Shown: positions 29,605 through 37,732 of the stretch, piece after piece
How the letters are laid out: every line of letters starts with the position of its first letter
Numbering within the stretch: position 1 is the first letter of the stretch
Origin: Limnospira sp050045915
GTDB taxonomy: Bacteria > Cyanobacteriota > Cyanobacteriia > Cyanobacteriales > Microcoleaceae
DNA: 39,106 nucleotides
Assembly (NCBI GenBank): GCA_050045915.1
Contig: JBNGCR010000029.1
Location: forward strand, 1 to 39,106
Direction of reading: 5' to 3'
Program-made: the position numbers and the translations under genes
The notes under the pieces: generated by a model
What the model saw: the letters and a program-made list of their open reading frames with translations, nothing else
Databases searched by the model: none
What the model was told of the DNA's origin: nothing

Positions 29605-30795
29605 CTAACGGCCGGGTTCGCTCAAACCCTGGAGCTGCAAGCCCGTTTCGCCCGATGTCGCCTGGACCAGGACGCCGAAGTTGCCCAACCCCATTGGATC
29701 GATGAGGGAGTGCAAAGCTTCCCGCCGCCGCAGTACCTCCGAGAGCGTTCCGCCTTCCCCTCGGGACACGGCCGCGATGCGATCGCCCAACCCGAGGGCG
29801 ATCAGAAAGAGGGCCTGTCGCGTCAATCCCAGGGTTTCCAATCCCAGCGATCGCCCCTTTCGTTCCAGGGCGGTAAAATCCACATGAGCCGTCAAATCCT
29901 GCCGCCCGATATATAGATAAGGATCGTTGTGGTGTCGGTGTTGGTAATAAGCCTGGAGCGTCCCCTCGCGCCGGGTGGGATTGTAGAAGCGATCGGCCTC
30001 ATATCCGTAATCGATGGTGAGGACAAATCCCCGCTGTAGTTTTCCGGCGACGGTTTCCATCCAGTCCAAAGCCGCCAGGTTCACCTCCGTCCGGTAGCCC
30101 TCCGGGTAGGCGTCGGAGAGCAAATCGACTCCCACGAACTCGAAATAGTCCCCCAGTTGGGGGGTGGAGAGTTCCCCGAGGACTTCCACAAATTCGCGAT
30201 CGCCCTTTGCGGTGACGTAAATTTCCTGTAATTGTCCATCCCGGCGCGTCACCAAATGGACGGGGAAGGCGTCCACCAGTTCGTTGGAGAAGAAGCAACC
30301 CGTCACGGACTTTTCGGCGAGTTCGTCCAAGTCGCACCAGCGGATGGTGTCGAAGGGTGCGCCCGATCGCCCGAATCGCCCCCGCTGTTCGGCTTTGAGG
30401 GAAGGGGACTTTTCGGCGATCGCGTAATCCAACCCCGGCAATATTTCCGGACAATGCCGTTGAAAGTAACCCACGATATCGGCGGCGAGAATCCCCTGTC
30501 CCGCCCCCATTTCCACCAGGGTGAAGGGCTCCGGTTTTCCCAACAGTTCCCACATCTGGGCGAACTGTGCCGCCAACAATTCCCCGAAGTCCCGCCCCAA
30601 GTGGGGGGAGGTGAAGAAGTCGCCCCCCGCGCCGATCTGGGGTCGGTAAGTGCTGTAGTAACCCCCCTCGGAGTCGTAGAGGGCTGTTTCCATGTATTCG
30701 GCGAAGGTGATCCGGTTCTGGGGGTGGGCGGAAATTTTCTGGGCGATGCGATCGCACAAAATCGGGTTGCTCTCGTTGGCGGGCTCGACGTTCAT
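29605..30795 (-). CDS. Class I SAM-dependent methyltransferase, MidA/NDUFAF7 (DUF185, COG1565) family
   Basis: The 396-residue protein has the family opening RITFAEYMETALYDSEGGYYS, then GGDFFTSPHLGRDFGELLA and the SAM-binding motif I LVEMGAGQGILAADI. In mitochondria NDUFAF7 methylates an arginine of a complex I subunit. By analogy the cyanobacterial relatives may act on NDH-1, but no such activity is shown by sequence. Length is normal. ATG at 30795 gives MNVEPANESNP before the domain. A MITE-like element lies only about 30 bp upstream of the start codon, so it may sit in or next to the promoter. Confidence 0.9.
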   Translation of the reverse strand: MNVEPANESNPILCDRIAQKISAHPQNRITFAEYMETALYDSEGGYYSTYRPQIGAGGDFFTSPHLGRDFGELLAAQFAQMWELLGKPEPFTLVEMGAGQGILAADIVGYFQRHCPEILPGLDYAIAEKSPSLKAEQRGRFGRSGAPFDTIRWCDLDELAEKSVTGCFFSNELVDAFPVHLVTRRDGQLQEIYVTAKGDREFVEVLGELSTPQLGDYFEFVGVDLLSDAYPEGYRTEVNLAALDWMETVAGKLQRGFVLTIDYGYEADRFYNPTRREGTLQAYYQHRHHNDPYLYIGRQDLTAHVDFTALERKGRSLGLETLGLTRQALFLIALGLGDRIAAVSRGEGGTLSEVLRRREALHSLIDPMGLGNFGVLVQATSGETGLQLQGLSEPGR

Positions 30796-30826
30796 CGGGA
30801 AAAGCGAAATCGATACGATCTATATG

Positions 30827-30956
30827 TATAGCGCTTCTAGAAGAGGGTGTAGGGTGTAGGGTGTAGGGTGTAGGGATGGGAAATTCCCTTGGGATAGGGG
30901 TTTCGAGGTGTATCTTCCTTTCCGAAACTGTAAACACACGAGCGCGCACTGCTATA
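30827..30956 (-). mobile_element. MITE-like element, copy 2 (130 bp), with heptamer insertion
   Basis: Reverse-oriented copy of 27937-28065. The end at 30941-30956 reads tatagcagtgcgcgct on the minus strand, and the other end is tatagcgct (30827-30835). Inside lie four tandem gggtgta heptamers (30845-30872) that replace the looser caccccac region of copy 1. It lies just upstream of the methyltransferase gene. Confidence 0.7.
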
Positions 30957-30988
30957 TAGCAGCGATCGGAAACCCTTTGAAACGGGTC

Positions 30989-31034
30989 TAGCCCCCAAAC
31001 CCCCAATTCTGGGGGCTTTGAACGGGTGGGATTT
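30989..31034 (+). repeat. Dispersed palindromic repeat (GCCCCCAAACCCCCAATTCT-type), copy a
   Basis: tagcccccaaacccccaatt followed by ctgggggctttgaacgggtg; the C-runs pair with the G-run. Nearly identical copies lie at 37810-37855 and 37922-37968. The 30796-31320 gap contains this repeat, the MITE-like copy and an A/T-rich array, but no gene. Confidence 0.8.
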
Positions 31035-31115
31035 GTACGGATCGTTTCACACTGCTATCAATCCTCCCTGGAACCCCCAGGCCCGTTTCATTCTCGGTTA
31101 AAAATGGTCTGGGGG

Positions 31116-31150
31116 ACAATTAACAATTAATAATTAACAATTAACAATTG
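31116..31150 (+). repeat. A/T-rich tandem (TAACAATT) units
   Basis: Several copies of taacaatt/taataatt in a row, ending in attgattg. This is a common short intergenic repeat type. It lies about 170 bp beyond the 3' end of cpcG. Confidence 0.6.
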
Positions 31151-31320
31151 ATTGTCCTCCTCTGTCCCTGAACCCCTGGGTCCTCCGCCCCGTCGCGCCC
31201 ACAAAGATTCGCTGCCAAATGCCAGTCATCAAGGGTCGAAACCGCAATGGATTCTCAACTCCTGACATCTAACCCTTGGCAGCGATCGTGAGTTATGACC
31301 TCGGCAAATTAACGCAAAAT

Positions 31321-32082
31321 CTAGCGCTTGCGGTAAGGCACCATCGTGGCGATATTGATACTGCCGACGGGAACCGAAGTCACCGTGTTGACGGAGGGCG
31401 TCACTTGCTTCGCCATATTCAGGAAGTTGATCGGATCGCCAGCTTTGGGCTGCTTCTCTTGGGGAACGAACCGGCGAACGGAGGTTTGCCAGATCATTTG
31501 AGGGAACCCGAGTTGGTTGCGGTGGTATTCGTTGTAACGCGGGGTCTTCAGGTTGAACGGCGTTTCTCCCTCGTTGCGCTGAGGCAGAACCCGGCGGCGC
31601 TGGTAGGGAACCGTATCGTAGCCGAAGTTATCGAGGTATTCGTCGCTGTCGAGCAATTCATCCACGAAGCCCCGGGGCCCTTTGTTGGCGACGACGATCG
31701 ACCAGGCGATTTTTTCCCGTTCGCTGTAAACGTCGCGGCCGAGAATGCGCTGCACGCACATTTCGACAAAGCGGTAGTTGCTGTTGGTCTGGTAGTTCCG
31801 TTCCAGGAAAGGAGCCGAAGTGGCTAACCCGCGAATGAAGTCCCGCACGGTAATTTGACCGAACTTGAGTTGGGACTCCAGGAAGGTTTGGCGGTTGCAC
31901 TTGAGCATCTGGTGCTCGCTGAAAATTTGGCGATAAGCCGCCCAGATCAGGGCGTCCCACTCCGCTCCGGAGGGCATATTTTCGACCGTATAAATGATGG
32001 GTTGCTCGTCACCCGAAACTTCGTACCCGGCAACCCGGGTATTGAAGCTCCTGGGAGTGTAGCTTAATAAAGGAAGCGCCAC
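31321..32082 (-). CDS. cpcG: Phycobilisome rod-core linker polypeptide CpcG
   Basis: CpcG attaches phycocyanin rods to the allophycocyanin core of the phycobilisome on the cytoplasmic face of the thylakoid. The 253-residue protein begins MALPLLSYTPRSFNTRVAGY. It has the linker (PBS_linker_poly) domain with IWAAYRQIFSEHQML, FIRGLATSAPFLERNY and RFVEMCVQRILGRDVY. The C-terminus (SVNTVTSVPVGSINIATMVP) is not a membrane segment. It is therefore the core-binding CpcG1 type, not the membrane-anchored CpcL/CpcG2 type. The start codon is GTG at 32082, supported by AAGGAGA (minus strand, 32095-32089) six bases upstream. No other phycobilisome gene is present nearby. Confidence 0.96.
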   Translation of the reverse strand: MALPLLSYTPRSFNTRVAGYEVSGDEQPIIYTVENMPSGAEWDALIWAAYRQIFSEHQMLKCNRQTFLESQLKFGQITVRDFIRGLATSAPFLERNYQTNSNYRFVEMCVQRILGRDVYSEREKIAWSIVVANKGPRGFVDELLDSDEYLDNFGYDTVPYQRRRVLPQRNEGETPFNLKTPRYNEYHRNQLGFPQMIWQTSVRRFVPQEKQPKAGDPINFLNMAKQVTPSVNTVTSVPVGSINIATMVPYRKR

Positions 32083-32395
32083 CTTAAATCTCCTTATTCT
32101 CGTTTCGTTTCAATTCTCAATTCCCGCAAATCGGGAAATTGTCTCCTATACAGATTAGGGGATTTGGGCGATCGCAGTCTAATTTTTATGAATCAATGCA
32201 ATAATATGTAACATTTTGCCGATCCCCGGGAACCGGGAGATGGCGGGTCGCCAAGCCGTTCTGGATTCCCGAACCGGCCGTTTTCCCCAACGTTGCGCCA
32301 AATTCGGTAAACTTTTGTAAAGAAGTCTCAACACTTCTCAACTGTATAACGATCGGGCCTTCAGTTTCGGGCCGATCGGCTCGAAATGGATAAAG
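32083..32395. other. Divergent intergenic region between cpcG and the MATE gene
   Basis: This 313-bp region has the cpcG leader and ribosome binding site at its left end. A stem-loop (cgatcgg 32350-32356 / ccgatcg 32372-32378) lies in the MATE leader at its right end. Promoters for both genes must lie here, but I could not fix -35/-10 elements. Confidence 0.5.
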
Positions 32396-33784
32396 ATGAA
32401 CCGAACGCTCACAGAAGGTCCCATTACCGAAACCCTGATTCGCCTCACCTTGCCCATGATTTGGGGGGTGTTCGCGATCATCGCCTTTAGCCTCGCCGAC
32501 ACCTACTTCGTCGCCCAACTCGGCACCCGTCAACTGGCGGCGATGAGCTTCACCTTCCCGGTGGTGACGCTGCTGGGGAGCGTGTCGATGGGACTGGGGG
32601 TGGGGGCCGCATCCGTCATTGCCCGGGCCATCGGCGAGGGGGAGCGCGATCGCGTCCGCCGCCTGACCACCAACAGCCTCAGCCTCGCCCTGTTGCTGGT
32701 GGCCCTGCTGGCGATCGCTGGACTGGCCACCATCGACCCGGTGTTCGAGGCGTTGGGGGCTGATCCCGATGTCTTGCCATTGGTGCGAGACTACATGACT
32801 ATCTGGTACGGGGGCGTCCTGTTCCTGGTGGTGCCGATGGTGGGAACCAGCGCCCTCCGGGCGGCGGGAAATACATTGATTCCCAGCGTGATCATGACCG
32901 TCGCCGCCCTGGTGAATATCCTCCTCGACCCCCTGTTCATCTTCGGTTTGGGGCCGGTTCCCGGTTTGGGATTGAAAGGGGCCGCCATCGCCACGGTGAT
33001 CGGGCGGGCCACCACCCTGATCGCTTCGGTGCTGTTCTTGCATTTTAGGGAAAAAATGCTCCTGTGGAAACTGCCCCACCCCAAAGATCTGGTGGCGGAC
33101 TGGCGGCAGATCCTGCACGTCGGCATCCCCGCCACGGGAACCCAAGCGATCGCCCCCATTTCTACTGCTTTAATTACCGGCCTGATCGCCACCTACGGAT
33201 CGGAAGCCGTGGCTGGGTTCGGAATCGCCACCCGAGTGGAAGCCTTCGCCTTAATTGTATTGATGGCACTGTCGGCCAGCATCGGCCCTTTTGTGGGTCA
33301 AAATTGGGGAGCGCAGCGACATGATCGTGTCTACCGGGCGATCCGAATTGCATTCATTTTCTGTTTAATTTGGGGCCTGTTGTTGACGGTCATTTTAGCC
33401 GCTGGTTCGGAACAAATTGCCGCCCAATTCGACACCAATTCGCAAGTGGTCGCGATCGCCTCCACCTACCTCACCCTGGTTCCGATCAGCTACGGCACTC
33501 TGGGTCTGATGCTGGTAGCTAGTTCCAGTTTCAACGCCCTTGGAAAGCCTTTGCCGTCCCTGACGATGACCGTCGGCCGGATGCTGGTACTCTACGTCCC
33601 CCTCGCCTATTTGGGCAGCATTTTATTCGGGGTTAAAGGCATATTCGCCGCCGCCTGTTTCGCCAATTTAGTGGTGGGCATCGGGGCCTACTGGTGGACG
33701 CAAAAAACTCAAAAAGCGCGATCGGCTGAACCGGTTATTGAGTCGGGAGTCGGTATTAGGGAGTCGGGAGTCGGGAAGATTTAG
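32396..33784 (+). CDS. MATE family efflux transporter
   Basis: This inner-membrane multidrug/toxin exporter of the MATE (MatE/NorM/DinF) superfamily uses an Na+ or H+ gradient. The 462 residues form about twelve membrane segments in two homologous halves. The usual N-terminal pattern is LTLPMIWGVFAIIAFSLADTYFVAQLG. Conserved GTSALRAAGNTLIP lies in the middle, and SASIGPFVGQNWGAQRHDRV in the second half. Substrate is unknown. The last 14 residues (ESGVGIRESGVGKI) are encoded by a GAGTCGG heptamer array (33740-33774) that has replaced or extended the original C-terminus. ATG at 32396 is the natural start. Confidence 0.93.
   Translation: MNRTLTEGPITETLIRLTLPMIWGVFAIIAFSLADTYFVAQLGTRQLAAMSFTFPVVTLLGSVSMGLGVGAASVIARAIGEGERDRVRRLTTNSLSLALLLVALLAIAGLATIDPVFEALGADPDVLPLVRDYMTIWYGGVLFLVVPMVGTSALRAAGNTLIPSVIMTVAALVNILLDPLFIFGLGPVPGLGLKGAAIATVIGRATTLIASVLFLHFREKMLLWKLPHPKDLVADWRQILHVGIPATGTQAIAPISTALITGLIATYGSEAVAGFGIATRVEAFALIVLMALSASIGPFVGQNWGAQRHDRVYRAIRIAFIFCLIWGLLLTVILAAGSEQIAAQFDTNSQVVAIASTYLTLVPISYGTLGLMLVASSSFNALGKPLPSLTMTVGRMLVLYVPLAYLGSILFGVKGIFAAACFANLVVGIGAYWWTQKTQKARSAEPVIESGVGIRESGVGKI
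33740..33774 (+). repeat. Heptamer array (GAGTCGG) inside the MATE gene 3' end
   Basis: Four perfect gagtcgg units with one divergent unit (tattagg) in the third place, all in 7-bp register. Because 7 is not a multiple of 3, the array is read in changing frames and gives the ESGVG repeats at the protein end. Confidence 0.88.
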
Positions 33785-33848
33785 GATTCCTGTGGGGGCA
33801 ACTTTATACGGTGGCCCGGGAATAATTGTGGGGGGTGAATAATTGTGG

Positions 33849-33870
33849 GGGCAACCGTCTCTGGTTGCCC
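33849..33870 (-). repeat. Palindrome GGGCAACC/GGTTGCCC, second copy
   Basis: An 8-bp stem with loop gtctct. With its flanks it is nearly the reverse complement of 27876-27902. It lies between the convergent MATE and Uma2 genes, eight bases from the Uma2 stop codon. Confidence 0.75.
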
Positions 33871-33878
33871 GCGAGATT

Positions 33879-34439
33879 TCACTTTTCTGGGATTCCCGCC
33901 TGTTGAAAGAGTCGTCGGGGAGTCATTTCTAATTCGGGAAAAATGGGGTCGGATAACGTGCGATCGCCTTTGTAGGTTTGGGGGGGCGAGTCGGGAAAAA
34001 ATACCGTGATAATTTGCGATCGCGTATCGACAACCCACACCCGCAACACTCCGGCTTTCAGATAATCGGTCGCCTTTTCCGCCAACTCTCCGAAGGTTTG
34101 CCCCTCGGAAATAATTTCGATCGCCAGATCGGGAGGAACCGGACAGGGGATATCTTCAATCTCGGAACTCGGGAGGCGATCGTGAGAAATGTAAAGCACA
34201 TCGGGAATCGGCGCCCAATCTCGCCCGTTTCGCGTCAGGGTTACGGCCCACTCGACGCCAATTTCGCCCCGGGTTTCTCCCCAATCTTCTAAAATCCGGA
34301 TTAAAGCCCTTTGCATTCGGGAATGATAACGTTTTGGCGACATTTTTCGGACAGCCTCTCCATTGATAAACTCGTGGCGATCGCCGTACTGCGGATCTTC
34401 TAAAAATTCAGTTAATGTCAGTTGAGATTGGGGAGTCAT
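33879..34439 (-). CDS. Uma2 family (DUF820) restriction-endonuclease-fold protein
   Basis: The 186-residue protein has the Uma2 PD-(D/E)XK layout with an intact triad: Asp80 (APIPDVLYI), Glu108 (PPDLAIEIIS) and Lys122 (ELAEKATDYLKAGV). It also has the family ending VLRVWVVDTRSQ. Uma2 genes are present in dozens of copies in many cyanobacteria; their biological role is unknown, and nuclease activity is inferred from the fold. The start is ATG at 34439, preceded by a GAGAAG-like ribosome site. It is a separate unit from uvrB, with 257 bp of repeat-containing DNA between them. Confidence 0.9.
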   Translation of the reverse strand: MTPQSQLTLTEFLEDPQYGDRHEFINGEAVRKMSPKRYHSRMQRALIRILEDWGETRGEIGVEWAVTLTRNGRDWAPIPDVLYISHDRLPSSEIEDIPCPVPPDLAIEIISEGQTFGELAEKATDYLKAGVLRVWVVDTRSQIITVFFPDSPPQTYKGDRTLSDPIFPELEMTPRRLFQQAGIPEK

Positions 34440-34560
34440 CTTCTCAATTCCTGTAACAATTAATCGGCGGATTTTTAAGTTTTGTTAAATTTTTCGCCCC
34501 GCCGATGAATTGGGTTGACAAGATGGGCGGCTGCGGGGTAAGATATTGACATCATCCTTC

Positions 34561-34609
34561 ATAATGGGAGTATTTGAAAAAATAATATTTTTAGCACCAC
34601 TCCCATTAT
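34561..34609 (+). repeat. Long-loop palindrome (ATAATGGGAGT/ACTCCCATTAT)
   Basis: An 11-bp perfect stem (34561-34571 with 34599-34609) surrounds an A/T-rich loop. A diverged relative at about 37450-37665 is split by an inserted element. It lies in the gap between the 3' end of uvrB and the Uma2 start. Confidence 0.75.
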
Positions 34610-34696
34610 CTCATAGTCTATCAGAAAATTTTTCAAAAAGCAAGCCTTTCCCGAAAAAAAATCGCCGCCGCCGAGTCCAAAAAATAAAAAAATCAA

Positions 34697-36694
34697 TTAA
34701 CGGCCCACCAATTTATCTCGCAATAATCGGATGCGATCGCGCAGTTTTGCCGCCTCTTCAAATTCCAACTGCTTCGCCGCCTCCTTCATCTGGTTTTCCA
34801 ACTGTTCGATCAGGCCCGGAATCTGTTCCAGGGGCAACTCGTCCGCCTGTTCGTAAGCCTCCTCAATTTCCCGGGCATTCAGCCGCCGAGAGACATCCAA
34901 AAACGCCAAAATCGCATTGCGAGATTTTCTGACGATGGGCTGGGGGGTAATCCCGTGTTTTTCGTTATATTCGAGTTGAATTGTCCGCCGCCGGTTCGTC
35001 TCGTCGATCGCCCGAATCATGCTGTCGGTCATGTTGTCCGCGTACAAAATCGCCCGCCCGCGAACGTGCCGCGCCGCCCGTCCGATAGTCTGAATGAGCG
35101 ATCGCGTCGCCCGCAGAAATCCTTCCTTATCCGCATCCAAAATCGCCACCAGAGACACCTGGGGCAAATCCAACCCCTCCCGCAACAAATTCACCCCGAT
35201 TAAAACGTCGAATTCCCCCTGTTGCAGGGCTTGAATAATTTCGATCCGTTCGATGGGTTGAATCTCCGAGTGCAGGTAGCGAACTCGGATACTTCGATCT
35301 TGAAAATACTCGGTCAGATCCTCCGCCATCCGCTTGGTTAACGTCGTCACCAATACCCGTTCATCTCGCGCTGCCCGTTCCTGAATTTCAGCAATTAAAT
35401 CATCAACCTGCCCCTCCGTCGGACGCACGAACAATTCCGGATCGACGACCCCCGTGGGGCGGATAATTTGTTCGACAACCCGACCCTGAGACTGTTCGAT
35501 TTCCCAGTCTCCCGGCGTCGCGGAAACGAAAATACACTGTCCGACTTTTTGCCAAAATTCATCGGCTTTTAAAGGCCGGTTGTCCGCCGCACTGGGAAGG
35601 CGGAAACCGTGGTCAATTAACACTTTTTTTCGGGCTTGGTCGCCGTTGTACATCCCCCGAATTTGGGGGACGGTGACGTGGGATTCATCGACCACCAATA
35701 ACCAATCGTCCGGGAAATAATCGACCAGACATTCCGGGGGGGAACCGGGGAGGCGTCCGGCGAGGTGGCGGGAGTAGTTTTCCACCCCGTTGCAGTAGCC
35801 CACTTCCCGCAACATTTCCAAGTCGTAGCGGGTGCGCTGGTCGAGGCGTTGGGCCTCCAAAAGTTTGCCGGCTTTTTCCAATTCTTCTAATCGCTGTTTG
35901 AGCTCTTCCGCGATCGCGTCGCAGGCTTCTTCGAGGCGATCTTCGGGGGTGACGAAGTGTCGGGCGGGGTAAATATTCAACCCCTCCAAACTCTGTAAAA
36001 CGTTGCCCGTCACGGGGTCGATGTAGCGGATGGCGTCGATTTCATCCCCGAAAAATTCCACCCGGATGATCCGGTCTTCGTAGGCGGGGCCGATTTCCAA
36101 AACGTCCCCCCGAACTCGAAACCGTCCGCGAGTCAATTCGGTGTCGTTGCGGCGGTATTGTATGGATGCGAGATCCCGCAATAATTGCCGCTGGTCGAGG
36201 TCTTCCCCCACCCGCAGGGGGATGGCGGCGTTGAGGTATTCGGTGGGGATTCCGAGGCCGTAAATGCAACTGATGGAGGCGACGACGATCGCATCCCGGC
36301 GTTCAAAAAGCGATCGCGTGGCGGAGTGTCGCAGCATATCGATTTCGTCGTTGATGGCGGCACTTTTTTCGATGTAAGTGTCGGTGACGGGGATGTAGGC
36401 TTCCGGCTGATAATAGTCGTAATAACTGATAAAATATTCGACGGCATTGTTGGGGAAAAAATCCCGCAATTCGTTGCAGAGTTGGGCGGCGAGGGTTTTG
36501 TTGTGGGCGAGGACGAGGGTGGGGCGGCCCAATTGGGCGATCGCGGCGGCGATGGTGAAGGTTTTCCCGGTGCCCGTCGCCCCCAGCAGGGTGGTGAAGG
36601 GGTGGCCGGATTCGATGCTGTTGACCAATTGGGCGATCGCCTTGGGTTGATCGCCGGTGGGTTGGAAGGGGGCTCGGAGGTCGAATTGCACCAT
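34697..36694 (-). CDS. uvrB: Excinuclease ABC subunit UvrB
   Basis: UvrB is the damage-verifying helicase-like subunit of nucleotide excision repair; it loads from UvrA and recruits UvrC. The 665-residue protein is full length. It begins FDLRAPFQPTGDQPKAI, and Walker A is GATGTGKTFT near residue 40. The beta-hairpin region is YYDYYQPEAYIPVTDTYIEK. The DESH box VVDESHVTVPQIRGMYNGD lies near 340, motif VI is QTIGRAARHVRG near 545, and a C-terminal UvrB/UvrC-interacting UVR domain (QLEFEEAAKLRDRIRLLRD) closes it. ATG at 36694 starts MVQFDLR. A Uma2 gene ends 27 bp upstream on the same strand, so the two may be co-transcribed. Confidence 0.97.
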   Translation of the reverse strand: MVQFDLRAPFQPTGDQPKAIAQLVNSIESGHPFTTLLGATGTGKTFTIAAAIAQLGRPTLVLAHNKTLAAQLCNELRDFFPNNAVEYFISYYDYYQPEAYIPVTDTYIEKSAAINDEIDMLRHSATRSLFERRDAIVVASISCIYGLGIPTEYLNAAIPLRVGEDLDQRQLLRDLASIQYRRNDTELTRGRFRVRGDVLEIGPAYEDRIIRVEFFGDEIDAIRYIDPVTGNVLQSLEGLNIYPARHFVTPEDRLEEACDAIAEELKQRLEELEKAGKLLEAQRLDQRTRYDLEMLREVGYCNGVENYSRHLAGRLPGSPPECLVDYFPDDWLLVVDESHVTVPQIRGMYNGDQARKKVLIDHGFRLPSAADNRPLKADEFWQKVGQCIFVSATPGDWEIEQSQGRVVEQIIRPTGVVDPELFVRPTEGQVDDLIAEIQERAARDERVLVTTLTKRMAEDLTEYFQDRSIRVRYLHSEIQPIERIEIIQALQQGEFDVLIGVNLLREGLDLPQVSLVAILDADKEGFLRATRSLIQTIGRAARHVRGRAILYADNMTDSMIRAIDETNRRRTIQLEYNEKHGITPQPIVRKSRNAILAFLDVSRRLNAREIEEAYEQADELPLEQIPGLIEQLENQMKEAAKQLEFEEAAKLRDRIRLLRDKLVGR

Positions 36695-36721
36695 ATTTCG
36701 GAAACCGACTTTTTGACGTTT

Positions 36722-37363
36722 TTATAGTATATCGTCTGAGCGCCGAAGTTGACTTCCGAAGCGGGGCAGAACGTCATCGAGGCGAAGTTGCAGGTTCTCG
36801 AATCGGGGGGAGGCGATCGGTTCGCCGAGGCGGAATTGTCGTTGGGTATAATCTTCGCCGACCAGTTGGCAGACGGTGACGGTGGGTTGTTTGGGTTTGC
36901 CGATAAATGCGACGCCGCCCAAGCCGCGATAGTCAACAATCCAATATTCTGGAATGCCAAATAGGGCGTATTCTTCGACTTTTCGGGCGTAGTCAGTTTC
37001 CCAGTTGGTGCTGACGACTTCTACCGCCAATTTGATGGTTCTCCCGAGGGTTATCACCGGTTCTGTTTGCCACAGGGGTTCGTTGGCGATCGCGGTTTCA
37101 TCTAGTACGATAACGTTGGGACGGCGGGCCGTTATCGCATCGGCGAAAGGGCGGATCAAACAAGTGCGGGGAATGAACCAGGGCAGCTTCGCTGCGGCGA
37201 TGGCAATGCCGATTTGAGTCGCCAGTTTACCGCTGACGGTTTCATGGTCGCCTGTGGGTTCCATATCGATCAATTCTCCGTCCGCGAGTTCGTAACGGGG
37301 GTTGTTAGCATATTGACTGACGAAGGCTTCAAAACTGAGCAGTTTTTGGAGGGAATAAGCCAT
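36722..37363 (-). CDS. Uma2 family (DUF820) protein with altered active site
   Basis: The 213-residue protein is a Uma2 relative (FEAFVSQYANNPRYELADGELIDMEP cut to its pattern: YELADGELIDM at the start, then LAVEVVSTNW and YALFGIPEYWIVDY). Glu115 and Lys128 of the PD-(D/E)XK site are present. The Asp of the usual RRPDVVVLD motif is Asn83 (RRPNVIVLD), so metal binding and cleavage may be impaired. ATG at 37363 is the natural start. It lies directly upstream of uvrB on the same strand with a 27-bp gap. Function is unknown, as for other Uma2 proteins. Confidence 0.88.
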   Translation of the reverse strand: MAYSLQKLLSFEAFVSQYANNPRYELADGELIDMEPTGDHETVSGKLATQIGIAIAAAKLPWFIPRTCLIRPFADAITARRPNVIVLDETAIANEPLWQTEPVITLGRTIKLAVEVVSTNWETDYARKVEEYALFGIPEYWIVDYRGLGGVAFIGKPKQPTVTVCQLVGEDYTQRQFRLGEPIASPRFENLQLRLDDVLPRFGSQLRRSDDIL

Positions 37364-37449
37364 GCAAAACCTCGATTTTTTTAAGAAATGTTTAAGCGCC
37401 GGGTTCGGGGGTTGACATGGGTGGGATTGGGAGATAAAATTAAGCTATC

Positions 37450-37665
37450 ATCTTTCACAATTGGAATATTTGTGGAAATAATATCAAATCCGGTTGAATG
37501 CTCGGAACTGACCGGGGTGGGATATGCAAGACCGCTTTGGAATCAATTCCAAAGCTAATAGCTCAAATCATCTAAAGATGATTGGGGAAGTTATGCGGTC
37601 AAATAAGCGGATCTGATATAAAAAATTTTTCACCACTTCCATTATCAAAAAAGTATATCACAAAT
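37450..37665 (+). mobile_element. Palindromic repeat split by a nested miniature element
   Basis: The outer halves (about 37450-37486 and 37618-37665) align with the two halves of the 34561-34630 repeat. Between them is a roughly 130-bp insert. Its ends, tatcaaatccg and (reverse strand) tatcagatccg, are near-perfect inverted repeats. The insert contains the two-hairpin unit at 37530-37600. No coding capacity. The nesting is seen by eye alignment and its borders are approximate. Confidence 0.55.
37530..37600 (-). repeat. Two-hairpin element, diverged stems (third family member)
   Basis: Hairpin gctttggaat/attccaaagc (37534-37555, 2-nt loop) and hairpin aatcatct/agatgatt (37566-37583, 2-nt loop) are joined by taatagctca. 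An outer gaccgc (37530-37535) could alternatively pair with gcggtc (37595-37600). The linker ctaatagc is the same as in the reverse complement of 37733-37789 and, with one change, 20614-20670. The stem sequences differ completely but remain perfectly paired. Confidence 0.75.
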
Positions 37666-37732
37666 TTTTGAACAAAGATAGGGCAATCGGAAATATAGCA
37701 ACTGACTCAGTGTGAGGACGCGATCGCCGATC

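Noticed and set aside
29455..29916. Plus-strand frame of 153 codons
   Set aside because: Runs antisense into the methyltransferase gene and has no family signature.
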